From Topomyia yanbarensis (taxonomy: Eukaryota > Arthropoda > Insecta > Diptera > Culicidae), in the NCBI RefSeq assembly GCF_030247195.1, contig NC_080672.1:392973037-393037036 (forward strand): a stretch of DNA of 64,000 bases. The letters are read 5' to 3'. Below, piece after piece: positions 25,500 through 37,157 of the stretch (position 1 is its first letter; every line of letters begins with the position of its first letter). Below the pieces are notes generated by a model. It was not told the origin of the DNA. It saw nothing but the letters and a program-made list of their open reading frames with translations, and ran no database searches. A program made the position numbers and the translations under genes.

Positions 25500-27480
25500 C
25501 AACATCACATCACATCAGGAACGTTAGATAAGGCCTTCTCGTTCAAGCAACCTAGCTTGGGTGTATCCCTAGATATTGAAGGTGCTTTTGACAATGTGAA
25601 GCGGCGCGTGGTCGTGAATTATCTGGATGTTTCTTGGTTTGGATGAACGCAATGCTTAGTATGTTACTATGTTTAATTGCCGCAAGGTTCTACTGTATCG
25701 ATTTTGTTGGCTATTTTCGGAAAATTTGAGACTAAGAGAAACGAAAGCAATGAAATACGTCACGGCTTGATGCTAGCAGAAAGGGAGAAGAATGATCGCA
25801 TGATCGTTCTAGGCGAGGATTTGTGAAGATTTTTTTGCCGGCGTCGGCGGTAAAACATGATGTAGAGTTATGTTCTACCATAGACCATGCGGTAGACTTG
25901 GGTGCAACACCCAACTCCTACTTAGCAGAAGGCAAAGGATTCTTCACATTTCCTTTCGATCATGTCCATATGAGCCTGCCTAGCCCTTGTTTTCCGTTCT
26001 AAGTTTATAACTGATTCGCTCTAGAATACCTATCCTTCTTTGAATTTCATTGCTTTCGTTTCTCTTAGTCTCAAATTTGCCGAAAATGGCTAACAAAATC
26101 GATACAGCAATGCTTAGTAACCGCATTCTTTGCTCGTCACAGAGACAGGCAGAGATATGGAGGGTGAGTATTTCAGGGTGGAGTTCTGTCACCTTTGGTA
26201 TGGAACCTGGTTCCCGAAGGCTTGTTGAAGAAACTCAATGAGTTTGGATTTTCAACCCACGGGTAGATCTATTGGATTTATACGTCAATTGTACGTCCAA
26301 TACTGTCTTTCGGATGACTTGTGTGGTGGCAGAGGGGAGAGGTGATGACGGTCCAGTCAAAGCTGCATCATCTGCAAAGAATGGCGCTCATGGCGTTGAC
26401 TGGTGCTTTCACCACAACCCCGACTGCTCCCCCTGAGGCCCTTCTAAATATCAAACCATTACACATACACCTCAAACAAGAAGCACTTTGGGCTTTGGAA
26501 CAATAACCATGTTGATCTTGCGACCAATCATACATGACTGTGGTCACAAATGATTACATGGGGTGAAGATATTCATGTAGTTTTCCTTACAGGACATTCT
26601 ATGTGCAGATCCCCTCTCGAGAGGAGAGGTTGTCTGGCTATATGGAGAGACAACAACAAACACAAGTAGTATGTTACACTGACGGTTCTCTGTTGGAGGG
26701 ACGTGCTGGTGCTGGTGTCTACTGTTGTGAAATAACAATCTCACTTTGCGATTATGTGCGGAGTACAATCGGCTCTTCAACAGAGCTTGTCCTGCAAAGT
26801 TATAAATTTCTGCTCCGCTGGTCAGACTGCAATCAAGGCCCTTAGCTCAGAAAATTCACAGTCTAAGCTAGTGATCGCGTGCCGAACCCAAATCGAAAAA
26901 CTAAGCGTTGTCAACACCTTTTCCCTTTCTGGGTGTCTGGACATTCCGGTATTACTGAAAATGGATGGGCTGATTAATTGTCCAGGGCAGGTGCAGCTAT
27001 TGACTTCGTTGGTCCTGCGCCTGCCCTGAAAGTTTCGAAAAGTTGTATAAGAGAAAAAATGCGGTCCTGGGCTTCGTCCGGGCATCGAAATTATAGGAGA
27101 AATCTTTAAACGTGTCGCCAAATAAAGGCGTTTCTAGAATAACCGTGCTTAGTGAAGTCGGAAAATCGCCTACATTTTTCAAAACTCCGCTGTGGCATGC
27201 CAACCAGGGCCTTAACCGGCCACTGCAAACTCAATTGTCAGGCAACTATTCAGTGCGCTGAGTCATTTTCATGTGATCTTTGTGAATCCGGCTACGAAAC
27301 TCCATATCATCCCTGCAGTAGCGCAAATGCAATTTCGAGTTTTCGACCGTCCTTTTAAAGACGACAGCATGTTTGGACGACTGAAACTCAGAGACATACT
27401 AAAGTTTCTTATCCAATGTGGTAAAGAGCTTTAGGCTTCCTCGCAGGCGAGTTGAGCTACTTGTGAGTTTAACTTACCTG
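25500..27480 (+). pseudogene. LOA-clade non-LTR retrotransposon, decayed
   Basis: Reverse transcriptase and RNase H of a LOA-type element, which copies its RNA into the genome at a nicked target. Visible pieces in order: RT motif A as SLGVSLDIEGAFDNV (about 25,560), LPQGST for the PQG motif (25,675), then, after an inverted insertion and a deletion that removed the YADD catalytic motif, IYTSIVRPILSF and HHLQRMALMALTGAFTTTP (26,270-26,420), the RNase H start YTDGSLLEGRAGAGVYCCE (26,670), and the C-terminal region with TGHCKLN and CDLCESGYETPYH (27,210-27,310). There are many frame changes and stops, so it is dead. The 5' end, including the endonuclease, is missing. The clade call rests on the RNase H and tail motifs. 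Confidence 0.75.
25690..26110. repeat. Inverted duplication inside the LOA element
   Basis: Bases about 25,690-25,757 (from tcgattttgttggctatttt to gaaagcaatgaaa) recur in reverse complement at about 26,042-26,108. The arms are about 65 bases long with a few mismatches and 285 bases of unrecognised sequence between them. The right arm joins back into the RT sequence, so this arose inside the retrotransposon after insertion or during reverse transcription. Confidence 0.7.
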
Positions 27481-27810
27481 TTGTTTGTTTATGTGCTGCT
27501 ATTTTTCCCACCCTTCTGATACTTGGTCGGAGAGTTGAGAGTATTTCTTGCAGTTTTTCGAGTTTAGATTTATTTTCTTCAATTTTTTCTTTCGAAAATT
27601 AAAGATTATCTAAGTTTTTCCGCGATATGCTACGTAATATGGAATTCTATCAATGTTAGTTAAATTTAGGGGTAATTGGAAGTACCTTGGAGAAGCATAC
27701 GTAGAATGGTTAATATGCCACTAACGCTCCCGCCAAGGGTGCCTAATTCAGGGGGACGCTGAAATCATGATCTGCTTTATCAAATAAGTGAGGATAAATG
27801 ATAAAATAAG

Positions 27811-28119
27811 TTAAGATAATTGGGGGTAATTTCCAAGTGAACGGAACACTGAAAAGAAGAGAATGTAATCATAAAAGGGCTGCAAAGTGAATGTCGTTTT
27901 TGCTTGAGGAGAAACTGACTCAGGTTCTATCCCCAACTGCTGTATGAACTGACCGATCTGCACTTGGGGATCGTCAGAGTGATATTCTTCCAAGAGAGCA
28001 TAATGATTTGTCATGGTGGGTGGCGTAGCTCTTTTTAGTTTTTTTGCAAGTGTACTTAGAGCGTCTTTAAAAGTAGAATCAACATTGCTGGATGAACTGT
28101 TCTGCTCTAAAATAGCCAC
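27811..28119 (-). pseudogene. Unidentified coding remnant, possible TE protein
   Basis: A 102-residue open frame on the minus strand with balanced composition (segments LSTLAKKLKRATPPTMTNHY and SDDPQVQIGQFIQQLG) that looks protein-like rather than random. The C-terminal acidic-then-hydrophobic stretch is faintly like the BESS motif of MADF-type proteins, but I do not recognise the family with confidence. A short stretch of the same sequence (tgtacttagagcgtcttt) occurs again at 30,957-30,975, which suggests a dispersed element. Confidence 0.3.
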
Positions 28120-28944
28120 TAAATCTTGCGCTTACGGAAAACGCTACTTACAATACCAATCAAAATTCGGGTATAAGCAAAGAATGTAACACTGTTATAT
28201 TGAAAGAGTAGGTACATATTTTTTTAAGAAAAAAAAACCCCCTCAAAATTTTTTTAAAGGGATACCGAGTCTATTCAGTCAATAATGTAGGTTTTGAGCA
28301 ATATTTGCCTAAATTTTCACCGCAAAATATTGAAGATTAGGCGAGTTAGAGTGAGTCTTCAGGAGACATGCGATGTACACTATAACTCTAACCCCGCAAA
28401 CCAGCAATCGTATGTGAAAGTTTAAAATAAATTACACATAAATAGTGTAGTGTAAGCAAAAATTTTGTTCTGTTGTATAAAGTTCACATAAAATGCAAAC
28501 CTATGATGGAAATACAACATTTACTTAAAGTGATTTATGAGTCCACTCCAACTTAAAACAAAATTGTAAATCTGGAATATTCATGACAATTTTGAAACAT
28601 TGTATACGAATCAATTTGCAATTGAAATAAACTGCAAAATCGTTCGTAAAAATAATCACATCTATATAGCACTTCACTAATTATCTGCTAAACTAGTTCA
28701 ATATTTAAACAATAAAAATGTACGCATTTTACGTATTAAGAAAAAATGGCTTGCGGAAAAAATGTCGGTTGTGGTGTGACAAGCATAGGCGTGCGCAGCC
28801 TTTTCCATTAGGGGGGGCTAACAGATTCAAAACTTTCAGTTATGACCTTCAATATCAGTTAGATTTCTGGTATAAGTTTGATTATGAAACAGTTATTTTA
28901 TTTTGTTATTGAAATTTACGTTGTTTCATTTATTTTATAAATCT

Positions 28945-29438
28945 AGAAGAAATTAATATTACACATTCTCAACTTCATTGAAATTTTGTTTTTCGTAAAT
29001 TGGAGCTTTGCGGCCATTACTGCAATTGTCCGAAACACCAAATTTATACTCCTTTGAAATATCTCAGTGGTCTTTGACAACATGGGGCCTCTGTCCCGGA
29101 AGCTGTTTCAAGTTTAATTTGACATACGTCTCATCAGCCTTTGTATTTGTTGAATGTGTTCGGATCCTGAACATACGTTTTTCGGACCCGCGATTTTGGC
29201 CGTAATGCTTTGCTTTGCGGTCCAGTTCTATAGCTTGATAGACCTGTACTTGAAGAAAACTTCCCACATTCATGCCCGAAAGTCCTGGATTAGCTTTGAA
29301 AGCCTTCATGAAGTCCTGACGCAGTTTCCGGCACCGCTTCGACAACATGATGGCACCTTCTGGACAGCAGACAAACATTACTTGAAATCTGTTCGCACTG
29401 CACATATCGCTGTCGGTTCCGACAGCATGAAGTAACAA
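28945..29438 (-). pseudogene. Unidentified coding remnant with one in-frame stop
   Basis: Minus-strand frame of 124 residues from about 29,438 to 29,064, continuing after a single TGA for another 36 or so codons to about 28,945 (ending APIYEKQNFNEVENV). Composition and the readable continuation past the stop suggest a once functional protein; it is basic in the middle (MLSKRCRKLRQDFMKAFKAN). I do not recognise a domain. The start overlaps the left end of the repeat copy at 29,417-29,685, so the protein and that repeat may belong to one element. Confidence 0.4.
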
Positions 29439-29685
29439 GTTACTTTAAGCTTGTTCGGACATGCCGTAGACTCAGGTGATCCACATTTCCAATGCCAAAA
29501 GATCCTGACTCCTACGGTAGCAGACAAAGGATTAAGTCGCAGGTAAACTCTAAGCTTGCTCATATGACCCTTTCCACGCTTTTCTAAACTTTCACCATTC
29601 AACTTCTTGCTCTCCCTTGAGTACTATGGCTTATATTGAAAAATATACTTCACCTTCCAGTCCCTTGCTAATTAAATTCCGTAAC
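29417..29685. mobile_element. MITE family copy with extended left side
   Basis: The right part (29,515-29,685) matches the MITE at 23,960-24,202. The left part (29,417-29,515) matches the right side of the reversed copy at 49,234-49,510 (ttccgacagcatgaagtaac). It lacks the inverted left arm present in the two composite-segment copies. Confidence 0.65.
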
Positions 29686-30502
29686 AACTATAGGCTTTAG
29701 GCTTAAAAAATAATTTGATTCTGCTTTTAATTTTTTAAATTTTATTTTATGATATCTACTTTCAGGATAATATGTGCATTCTCACCAAGATTTTCACCAA
29801 AATATTACAATTATACTTTATGAAAAAATCTCTATCTATAGGTTTGGGTGAATCTCTATTGTATTTATAAGAAAAATGGAAACCAACAAAAACTTCTGAA
29901 CAGCTCCGAGAATCAAGTTTAAAATAGTCTTTACTTAAAGTGATTTATGAGTCCACTCCAACTTAACTTTTCTGTAGGAAAAAAAATATTAACACTTTTC
30001 GAGGTGGGTGTGACTGGTCCAAAATACATTTAGAAAACATAGTTAGGAAAGAAATCAATTTTTTTCGTAAACCAGTGCTATTTATAACGACCGAAGAATC
30101 CGGGTATTTGATGCGAACCATGCACTGTGGGGAGGCAAAATCGAAAATTGCATCAACTCCAATTTAATTCAATTCTTTACTGAGTATTAATATAAACTGT
30201 AGCTAAGAAGAGTATCTCGGAAAAATATTTAAAAAAAAAAAGAAAAGAAAAAGAACCAAAGACTAAACAAGATCTTCTTTTTCGAGCGATCGTGTTCTCG
30301 AAAACTTACTAAACTACTACCTAATGAACTATGGACAGGTCGCATCGCTTGCATGGAGCGAATCCTAGAACACCAACTTCGCGACACCTATGGAAGAGTG
30401 TGATGAACCTTCTGTATAAGATTCCTCATTTTATTCAAACGATCACCGGGTAAAATCAGCACCGACACGATAGAAACCACAAAAAATTCGTCGCGTGATT
30501 GA

Positions 30503-30874
30503 ATATTATTAAGAAATATAAGCAGTGCTCCTTATAGCCGGCTTTCCGGAGTTCAAGTTGCTTATTTTGCTAATCGTATTAATACAACAAATGATAAATT
30601 TCCCACATTCTCGGCAGCCGGCTGCCCAGAGCAATTATTACATGATAACGCCACTGGCACACTTACTAACAACTCTCCCATTCCCGTGATACATGTGGAG
30701 ATGCAGAGGATTCCTCGGTCTCTAGTAGCAACATGTATCGGACTAACATTCCTTCCTTTCCCAGACGATCTGCATTCGGACGTGGCCGGCGTCGGTATTG
30801 ATCAGCATGCAGGGATCAGAATAGTTTGTACAATGTGGCTCATCATGTTATTCCCAAGCATGTTGTTCCAATGA
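30503..30874 (+). pseudogene. Unidentified conserved reading frame, copy 1
   Basis: An uninterrupted frame of 123 codons with no early ATG (it is the 3' end of something longer), ending IVCTMWLIMLFPSMLFQ and TGA. A diverged homologue at 56,864-57,193 keeps the same frame to the corresponding stop; the two differ by an 11-codon net indel that preserves the frame. Shared parts include FANRINTT, CPEQ, LHDNA and PVIHVE, and the C-terminus is hydrophobic. DNA similarity continues about 90 bases past the stop (containing aataacggagtagcaa). I do not recognise the family; the C-terminal end of a retroelement-encoded or virus-derived surface protein is one possibility, not shown. Confidence 0.45.
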
Positions 30875-31780
30875 ACATTTTGCAACCTAATTTGGTTCTG
30901 GTCAATAACGGAGTAGCAACTACGGGCGATCTCTTATGCTTATGCTTATGCTTAAGTGTACTTAGAGCGTCTTTAAAGTAAACGTTATGGGTTTCTAGGG
31001 CGCTGTTTGCACACGGGGCATGTCAATAGATCATATGGACTCACTAGCATCACTATTTTTCAGTATTCTCAATGCAAGTCATCCTCATGATTCTCGGTGC
31101 AAACAGCCGATCATGCAGAAGATTCCTGCCCAAGAAGACGTAATTAAACACCAATGGTCACCCAATACGAGTATGAAAGTGCGATCCCATTCAAGAATCT
31201 TCGCTCAATGAAGCAAAGGAGCCTTGATATAGCCAACCCCGTGCTTCAGTAGAACCACGCACAGTTTTGAATCGGTGACCCCACCGTCGATATCAACTTT
31301 GTTGGAGGACATGTAGACGCGGTAGTCCTTCATACAAGCCTACTTTCTACTAACGTCATTTGTTTGCTTTAGACAGAATTCTGAACTTATCTGGACGAAC
31401 TTTCGGGATATCTGTCACTGTTGAATGTTTGCGTTAGTTTTTTGAAAATCTTTACAATACTTAGCGGACTATTTTTGATCCGAATGAAGCTCAAATACGG
31501 TCGACCGAGTTCAATCAATGTTTTTGAAATTTAAACTTAAAAAAAATACGAAGGCAGAGACAGATATTGCGGGAGGTAGATTAAATTGAAAGACAAGTCA
31601 AAGGATAGTAATGCGAACATGTGGTGAGTCTGACAGTCCGCAAGGAATGACATTCCCAATGGTTGTTAACCGAAACTGTTTTGTCAAATCAGGAAAACTT
31701 TTTAAGTGATTACCTATAAATGAGGAAATATCCGACTGCATTGTGACATTACTTTAACCCACTAAATTCACGAAAGAACT

Positions 31781-32354
31781 TTGTGTTGTCGAATTGAAAC
31801 ACCTGCCCCTCAAGTTTGTGTCAGTGGAATGTTATACAACGACGATATTCTAGACGAAGTAAAGGCAATTGCCGCGACAATTAGTACCCTGGAAACCAGT
31901 GTTAATAATGCTCGTTTGACACCTGCGGTGTCTCCCCCCAGTCTGATGGACGAATTGACCGTCATTTCAAATAAAACTGCTATCTCAGGTTCGCAGCATA
32001 ATCAAGTGGCAAAAGTTGGATGGCACACACTTGATTCGAAAAGAGTGTGGTGCTCCGACTGGTCAGAATATGACTTACGTAAACAGCATTAAACAACAAA
32101 AAGAGAACAATAAAGCTGCAAAGAGTAAAAAATCGAGAAGAAAACAGGGTACAAGATACAGCAATATCACCAGTAATAACAATAACAACTACAACAACAA
32201 AGACAGCAAGTGCAATAAGAATAGGAACCGCAATAAGTACAACAATAACAATAACAATAATCACAACTACAACCAAAATAGAAACAACAACAATAGCGAC
32301 AAAAACAACAGCTACAAGTCCAATAATACCACCAACAACTTCAGTAGAAACTGA
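31781..32354 (+). pseudogene. Asn-rich coding remnant, probably TE-derived
   Basis: A 103-residue frame (31,781-32,092) contains DEVKAIAATISTLETSV and a Trp-rich segment KVGWHTLDSKRVW. A one-base shift joins it near 32,085 to a second frame (32,016-32,354) that is lysine-rich (KSKKSRRKQ) and then dominated by asparagine encoded by aac/aat repeats. Order and spacing suggest one former protein with a low-complexity tail. I do not recognise the family; the repeat-coded tail may be chance. Confidence 0.3.
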
Positions 32355-32691
32355 CACAACAAAAACAATAACAACCACAACGGAACATTCGTTATCGAAC
32401 ACTCAGTCGAGATAGAAGTCTTTTGTCATCGGTCCGTACACTCTATAGCGACAAATAGTGTTAATCCGCGTTCAAGGTTATTTGCACACTCTACGCCTAG
32501 TTGAGGTTTCAGTATTTTTTCCCTTCTTTTGTGTTTCTGTTTCTGAGTACCGTTAGCCGGTCAGTGAAGTGAAGCAGTGTTCTTCTAGTAAGCCGTCTGG
32601 ATACCGTTACCTACACAAGCTAAGTATTAGTTTTCGTTTCCCCTTCTTGGTTGTCTTAATAACGTGCACTGGGCAATAGGCCCGTGCAAAA

Positions 32692-32820
32692 ATGACTTCC
32701 CCTGACGGTGGTTCATCTCAAGGTGAGATGGACGTCGAAACAAAATCGGCTCCCCGACTCAAGGTATATCCGAGCTCGGCCACCGGGCCATTTGTGAAAT
32801 TCGGTTCGTCGACGGACTAA
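32692..32820 (+). pseudogene. I-clade ORF1, N-terminal stub
   Basis: ATG at 32,692 starts MTSPDGGSSQGEMDVETKSA, then PRLKVYPSSATGPFV, which is the usual opening of the nucleic-acid-binding ORF1 of mosquito I-type elements. After 43 codons it meets TAA at the deletion junction. The zinc-knuckle part is gone. Confidence 0.7.
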
Positions 32821-32894
32821 CGAGAGAAACATCGATGAGCACTCTTTGGAGTACGGCCCGGCGCTTATGAAACCGAAACAGTACTAATGAGAGC

Positions 32895-35413
32895 GTGGAA
32901 TATTCAAACCGTTGGATATTCGATTTTGCCAAGAAGGTTTGTCCGGATTCCGCCCCGGCACAGAAGAGCTACCGCGCCGCGTCCCCTCGCAATAACGCGA
33001 ACGAAACACCGTTTTCGATGGTGGAGTTCTCACTTGCTCTCTTATCATGTAACAATAAAGCCCCAGGGCCAGACAGAATCAAATTTAACTTGTTAAAGAA
33101 TCTGCCAGACTCTGCCAAGAGACGCTTGTTGAATTTATTTAATAAGTTTCTTGAGGGTAATATTTTCCCTCATGACTGGAGGCAAGTGAAGGTCATCGCC
33201 ATTCAAAAACCAGGAAAACCAGCCTCCGACCACAACTCGTATCGACCGATTGCGATGCTGTCCTGTATCCGAAAGTTGTTCGAGAAAATGATCTTGTTTC
33301 GCCTCGATAATTGGGTTGAAGCAAATGGCTTACTGTCAGATACACAATTTGGTTTCCGCAAAGGCAAAGAGACGAACGATTGTCTTGCGTTGCTCTCAAC
33401 AGAAATTCAAATGGCTTATGCTAGCAAAGAGCAGATGGCATCAGTTTTCCTAGATATAAAGGGGGTTTTTGACTCAGTTTCTATCAAAATTCTTTCTGAG
33501 AAGCTGCACCAGCATGGTCTTTCACCGACTCTAAACAACTTTTTGCTAAACTTGCTGTCTGAAAAACATATGCATTTTTCGCATGGTGATTTATCGACAT
33601 CACGAATTAGCTACATGGGTCTTCCCCAGGGCTCATGTCTAAGCCCCCTTCTCTATAACTTTTACGTGAATGATATTGACGAATGTCTTGTCAATTCCTG
33701 CACGCTAAGGCAGCTTGCAGATGACGGTGTGGTCTCTATTACAGGTCCCAAAGCCGTCGATCTGCAAGGACCATTGCAAGATACCTTGGGCAATTTGTCT
33801 GCTTGGGCCCTCCAGCTAGGTATCGAGTTCTCCACGGAGAAAACTGAGCTAGTCGTATTTTCAAGGAAGCGTAAACCAGCGCAACTACAGCTTCAATTAA
33901 TGGGTCAAACTATTGCTCAGGTTTCAACTTTCAAATATCTCGGGGTCTGGTTCGACTCTAAAGTAACCTGGGGATGTCACATTAGGTATCTGAAACAGAA
34001 GTGCCAGCAAAGGATCAACTTTCTCCGTACAATAACTGGAACATGGTGGGGTGCCCACCCAGGAGACCTGATCAGGCTGTACCAAACAACAATATTGTCG
34101 GTGATGGAGTACGGGAGTTTCTGTTTCCGCTCCGCTGCGAACATACATTTCATCAAACTAGAGCGAATCCAATATTGTTGTTTGCGTATTGCTTTGGGTT
34201 GCATGCACTCGACACATACGATGAGTTTAGAAGTGCTGGCGGGCGTCCTTCCGCTGAAAAATCGATTTTGGGAACTCTCATATCGATTGCTCATCCGATG
34301 CGATATCTTGAACCCGTTAGTAATTGCAAATTTCGAAAGGCTTGTCGAGCTCAATTCTCAAACCCGATTTATGTACTTGTACTTCGATTACATGGCACAA
34401 AATATCAATCCTTCTTCATACTATCCCAGCCGTGTCAATCTCTTTCATGCTTCTGATTCAACTGTATTCTTCGACACATCCATGAAAGACGAGATTCGTG
34501 GAATCCCGGATCACATACGTCCGCAAGTGATCCCAAGCATCTTTCATAGTAAATTTCGAGAAGTCGACTGCAACAAGATGTTTTACACCGACGGGTCAAG
34601 CATCGACGGCTCCACTGGTTTCGGTATATTCAATCAAAACCTCACCACCTCATTCAAACTCAATGATCCTGCTTCAGTTTACGTCGCAGAACTTGCTGCT
34701 ATTCAGTATACCCTTGGGATCATTGATACTTTGCCCACCGATCATTACTTTATTGTCTCGGATAGCCTCTCCGTTCAATGAAACCTAGAAAGCACATTCC
34801 ATATTTTCTGGGGAAAATCTGGGAGCGCCTGCGTGCTTTGTCTGCAAGATCGTACAAGATTACCTTAGTTTGGGTTCCCTCGCATTGCTCCATTCCAGGT
34901 AATGAAAAAGCGGACTGTTTAGCTAAGGCGGGCGCTTTACAAGGTGACATATATGAAAGACCAATTAGCTTCAGTGAATTTTTCAGTATTACTCATCAGA
35001 GAACCCTCGAAAGTTGGCAAACTTCATGGAGCAATGGTGAACTGGGAAGGTGGCTACATTAGATAATCCCTAAGGTATCGACGAAACCTTGGTTCGGGGG
35101 GATGGATGTGGGTCGGGATTTCATTCGCGTGATGTCTCGGCTCATGTCCAATCATTACACGCTGGACGGACATCTCCGGCGTATTGGGCTCGTGGATAGC
35201 GGTATCTGCGCTTGTGGCAACGGTTATCACGAAATCGAACATGTTGTCTGGGCATGCGCCGAGTACTGTTCTGCCAGATCTCAACTATTCGATCCCCTTC
35301 GGGCTCGAGGAAGATCACCCAATGTCCCGGTTCGAGATGTACTAGCAAGCCGCGATATTCTCTACATGTCCCTTATATACACGTTCCTCAAAACCATCAA
35401 TATCCAAATTTAA
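32895..35413 (+). pseudogene. I-clade ORF2: reverse transcriptase, RNase H, CCHC tail
   Basis: This encoded the enzyme that reverse-transcribes the element RNA and, through RNase H, removes it. The frame runs 628 residues (32,895-34,781) with RT motifs KAPGPDRIKF, SYRPIAMLSC, FGFRKGKETNDCL, FLDIKGVFDSV (motif A), GLPQGSCLSPLLYNFYVND (motif B) and LADDGVV (motif C, the catalytic double aspartate), followed by FYTDGSSIDGSTGFG of RNase H. A short deletion near 34,772 shifts the frame after SDSLS. RNase H resumes at 34,778 (LVWVPSHCSIPGNEKAD), has a TAG at 35,060-35,062, and ends with a CACGNGYHEIEHVVWAC zinc-knuckle tail. The endonuclease is absent. Only two disabling changes in the remaining part suggest a fairly recent insertion. 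Confidence 0.92.
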
Positions 35414-36470
35414 ATGCCCCTATCTTTTCTCTTATCATTCCCAGAAGTGCCCTCTTCCACCTACCGTACCCCAACGATGGTTTGATACGACTCCAAGACG
35501 AGACAAAACATCTGTCGAATGAACCAACAACACGAGATCTACAGTACAATATCACACGCGCAACGCGGTGTGTTTCCGATCCGTATCTGAGCCGTACTAC
35601 GAAATCGTCTGGAGGAACCCCTGCCGACTCGAGGAAAACCGCCCGGCGTCCCAATACTTGATACATCCGTTCGAATCTGTAATCCTGGCCGTTCATTCCT
35701 GATGCCGGAAACTGAAAGTTTATATCCCCCCCCCGTTCAGTCTTGTCCACCCTCTCTCCCATGTCTCTGATACACAGATGTATGTCTTCACCCCCTTCTC
35801 CCCTTGAATATCTTCCCAAAACTTATGTGCCCCCCTATCTTCTAGTGTTAGTTGATCAATCCATTCGAATCTGTAATCCTGGCCGTTAATTCCTGATGCC
35901 GGAAACTGAAAGTTTATATCTCACCCCCCCCCCCCCCTTCAGCCTTGTCCACCCACCCTCCCATGTCTCTGATACACAGATGTATGACTTCACCCCCTTC
36001 TCCCCTTGAATATCTTCCCAAAATTTATGTGCCCCCCTATCTTCTAGTTTTAGTTGAACAATATTTAATCTCGTTAAGAAATGCGCAACAGTACCACTAC
36101 TTTAAAATAGCCCTAATTAATTCCCCTTAATCTTGAACCACTCTTTCTAGTTATCTCTAGTTAATAAGCTTGTAAAATGTTCCGCTTAGTTAATAATTAT
36201 TTTTTCTACAATCTCCCTTCTAAAAATCATAAAGTGAATTACTATACAAAGAACACACAAATGACCCGTCCCCCAAATCTTACGAATATTATATTATACC
36301 CTCTTTTATATGTATAAGTTAGCTGTAGTTTTTTTTTTTAGTTTTATTATATAAAACAAAATAATATTGAAATGTGTATCCCCCTAGTTTTAAGAAATTC
36401 AAAATGTAAAACAATGAAAAAATGGCACCTTTAAGCTAACGCATACGTGCCTTATCAAATAAACAAATTG
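35414..36470 (+). repeat. I-element 3' region with 195-bp tandem duplication
   Basis: Bases about 35,667-35,858 recur at about 35,860-36,053. Both start ccattcgaatctgtaatcc (first copy ccgttcg), pass through a poly-C run (longer in copy 2), a shared cacagatgtatg and end ttctagt(g/t)ttagttga. The remainder to 36,470 is AT-rich and ends aaataaacaaattg before the poly(A). Confidence 0.85.
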
Positions 36471-36823
36471 AAAAAAAAAAACACCTGATTTTTAGGAACA
36501 ATGAAATTTACTCTGTCTATTTCAGGCAAAGCCAACAATAAAGAGCGCCTAAGAGACCCAGTCGAATTTCATCACTCGTTGCTTGGATTTTGAACGAGCA
36601 ACATATAGATTGGATTACACCCGTACCCTACTTATGTCAAAAGTGTATTGAGTGCTCTGCACTCTTCTATGCGAGGTTAAACTTTGCACACACGAACGAA
36701 TGGGGTAGCACAGGGAGGTAATATACAGAAGCAGTGTGGCCACTTTTACAAATGGTCAGATCCGTAAATTTTAAATTCAACAGAAATTCGAAAAATGTTT
36801 GGGAACTATGACATGTGACTGTT

Positions 36824-37068
36824 GTAATGGCATTTAATTAGCAAGGGACTGGAAGGTGAAGTATATTTTTCAATATTAATTGGTACTCCTACGGTAGCAG
36901 ACAAAAGGTTGAGTCGTCGGGAAACTCTAAACTTGCTCATATGACCCTACTCCACGCTTTTCTAAACTTTCTTCCTTCAACTCCTTGCTCTCCCTTCAGT
37001 ATTATGGCTCTTAATATTAAAAAAAAATTACTTCGCCTTTCAGTCCATTGCTAATTAAATGCCGTTAC
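36824..37068. mobile_element. MITE (245 bp) in composite segment copy 2
   Basis: Inverted ends gtaatggcatttaattagc and gctaattaaatgccgttac, extending inward about 50 bases to the aatatta / taatatt pair. Same family and position as 23,960-24,202. Confidence 0.82.
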
Positions 37069-37157
37069 AGCAGTTAAAAAAATTGTCTCAGTAGGTCGTT
37101 AGCAAAAAATGAGAAAAAATATGACATGAGAGTTTAAAATTTTTATATTTCCTTCTA

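Larger units (their letters stand above)
28520..29965. repeat. 36-bp exact direct repeats bracketing 1.4 kb
   Basis: Bases 28,520-28,555 and 29,930-29,965 are identical (begin tttacttaaagtgattta, end cactccaactta) and lie in the same orientation. Between them are the coding remnant at 28,945-29,438 and a MITE copy. The repeats are too long for an ordinary TSD; they could be a small duplication or ends of an unrecognised element. Confidence 0.7.
32480..36481 (+). mobile_element. I-clade non-LTR retrotransposon, internally deleted
   Basis: The copy keeps part of its 5' leader, the first about 40 codons of ORF1, the RT, RNase H and tail of ORF2, a long 3' untranslated region and a poly(A) tail (36,471-36,481). 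The end of ORF1, the whole endonuclease and the start of the RT linker are missing, so the deletion joins ORF1 near 32,818 to ORF2 near 32,890. The element ends against the composite segment copy 2. No clear TSD was found. The 5' boundary at about 32,480 is approximate. Confidence 0.85.

Noticed and set aside
31980..32402. 140-residue hydrophobic minus-strand frame rich in Val and Ile
   Set aside because: It is the complement of aac/aat repeats of the plus-strand Asn-rich frame; it mimics membrane segments only through composition.
35397..35819. 140-residue minus-strand frame
   Set aside because: Antisense to the end of ORF2 and the 3' region of the I-clade element.
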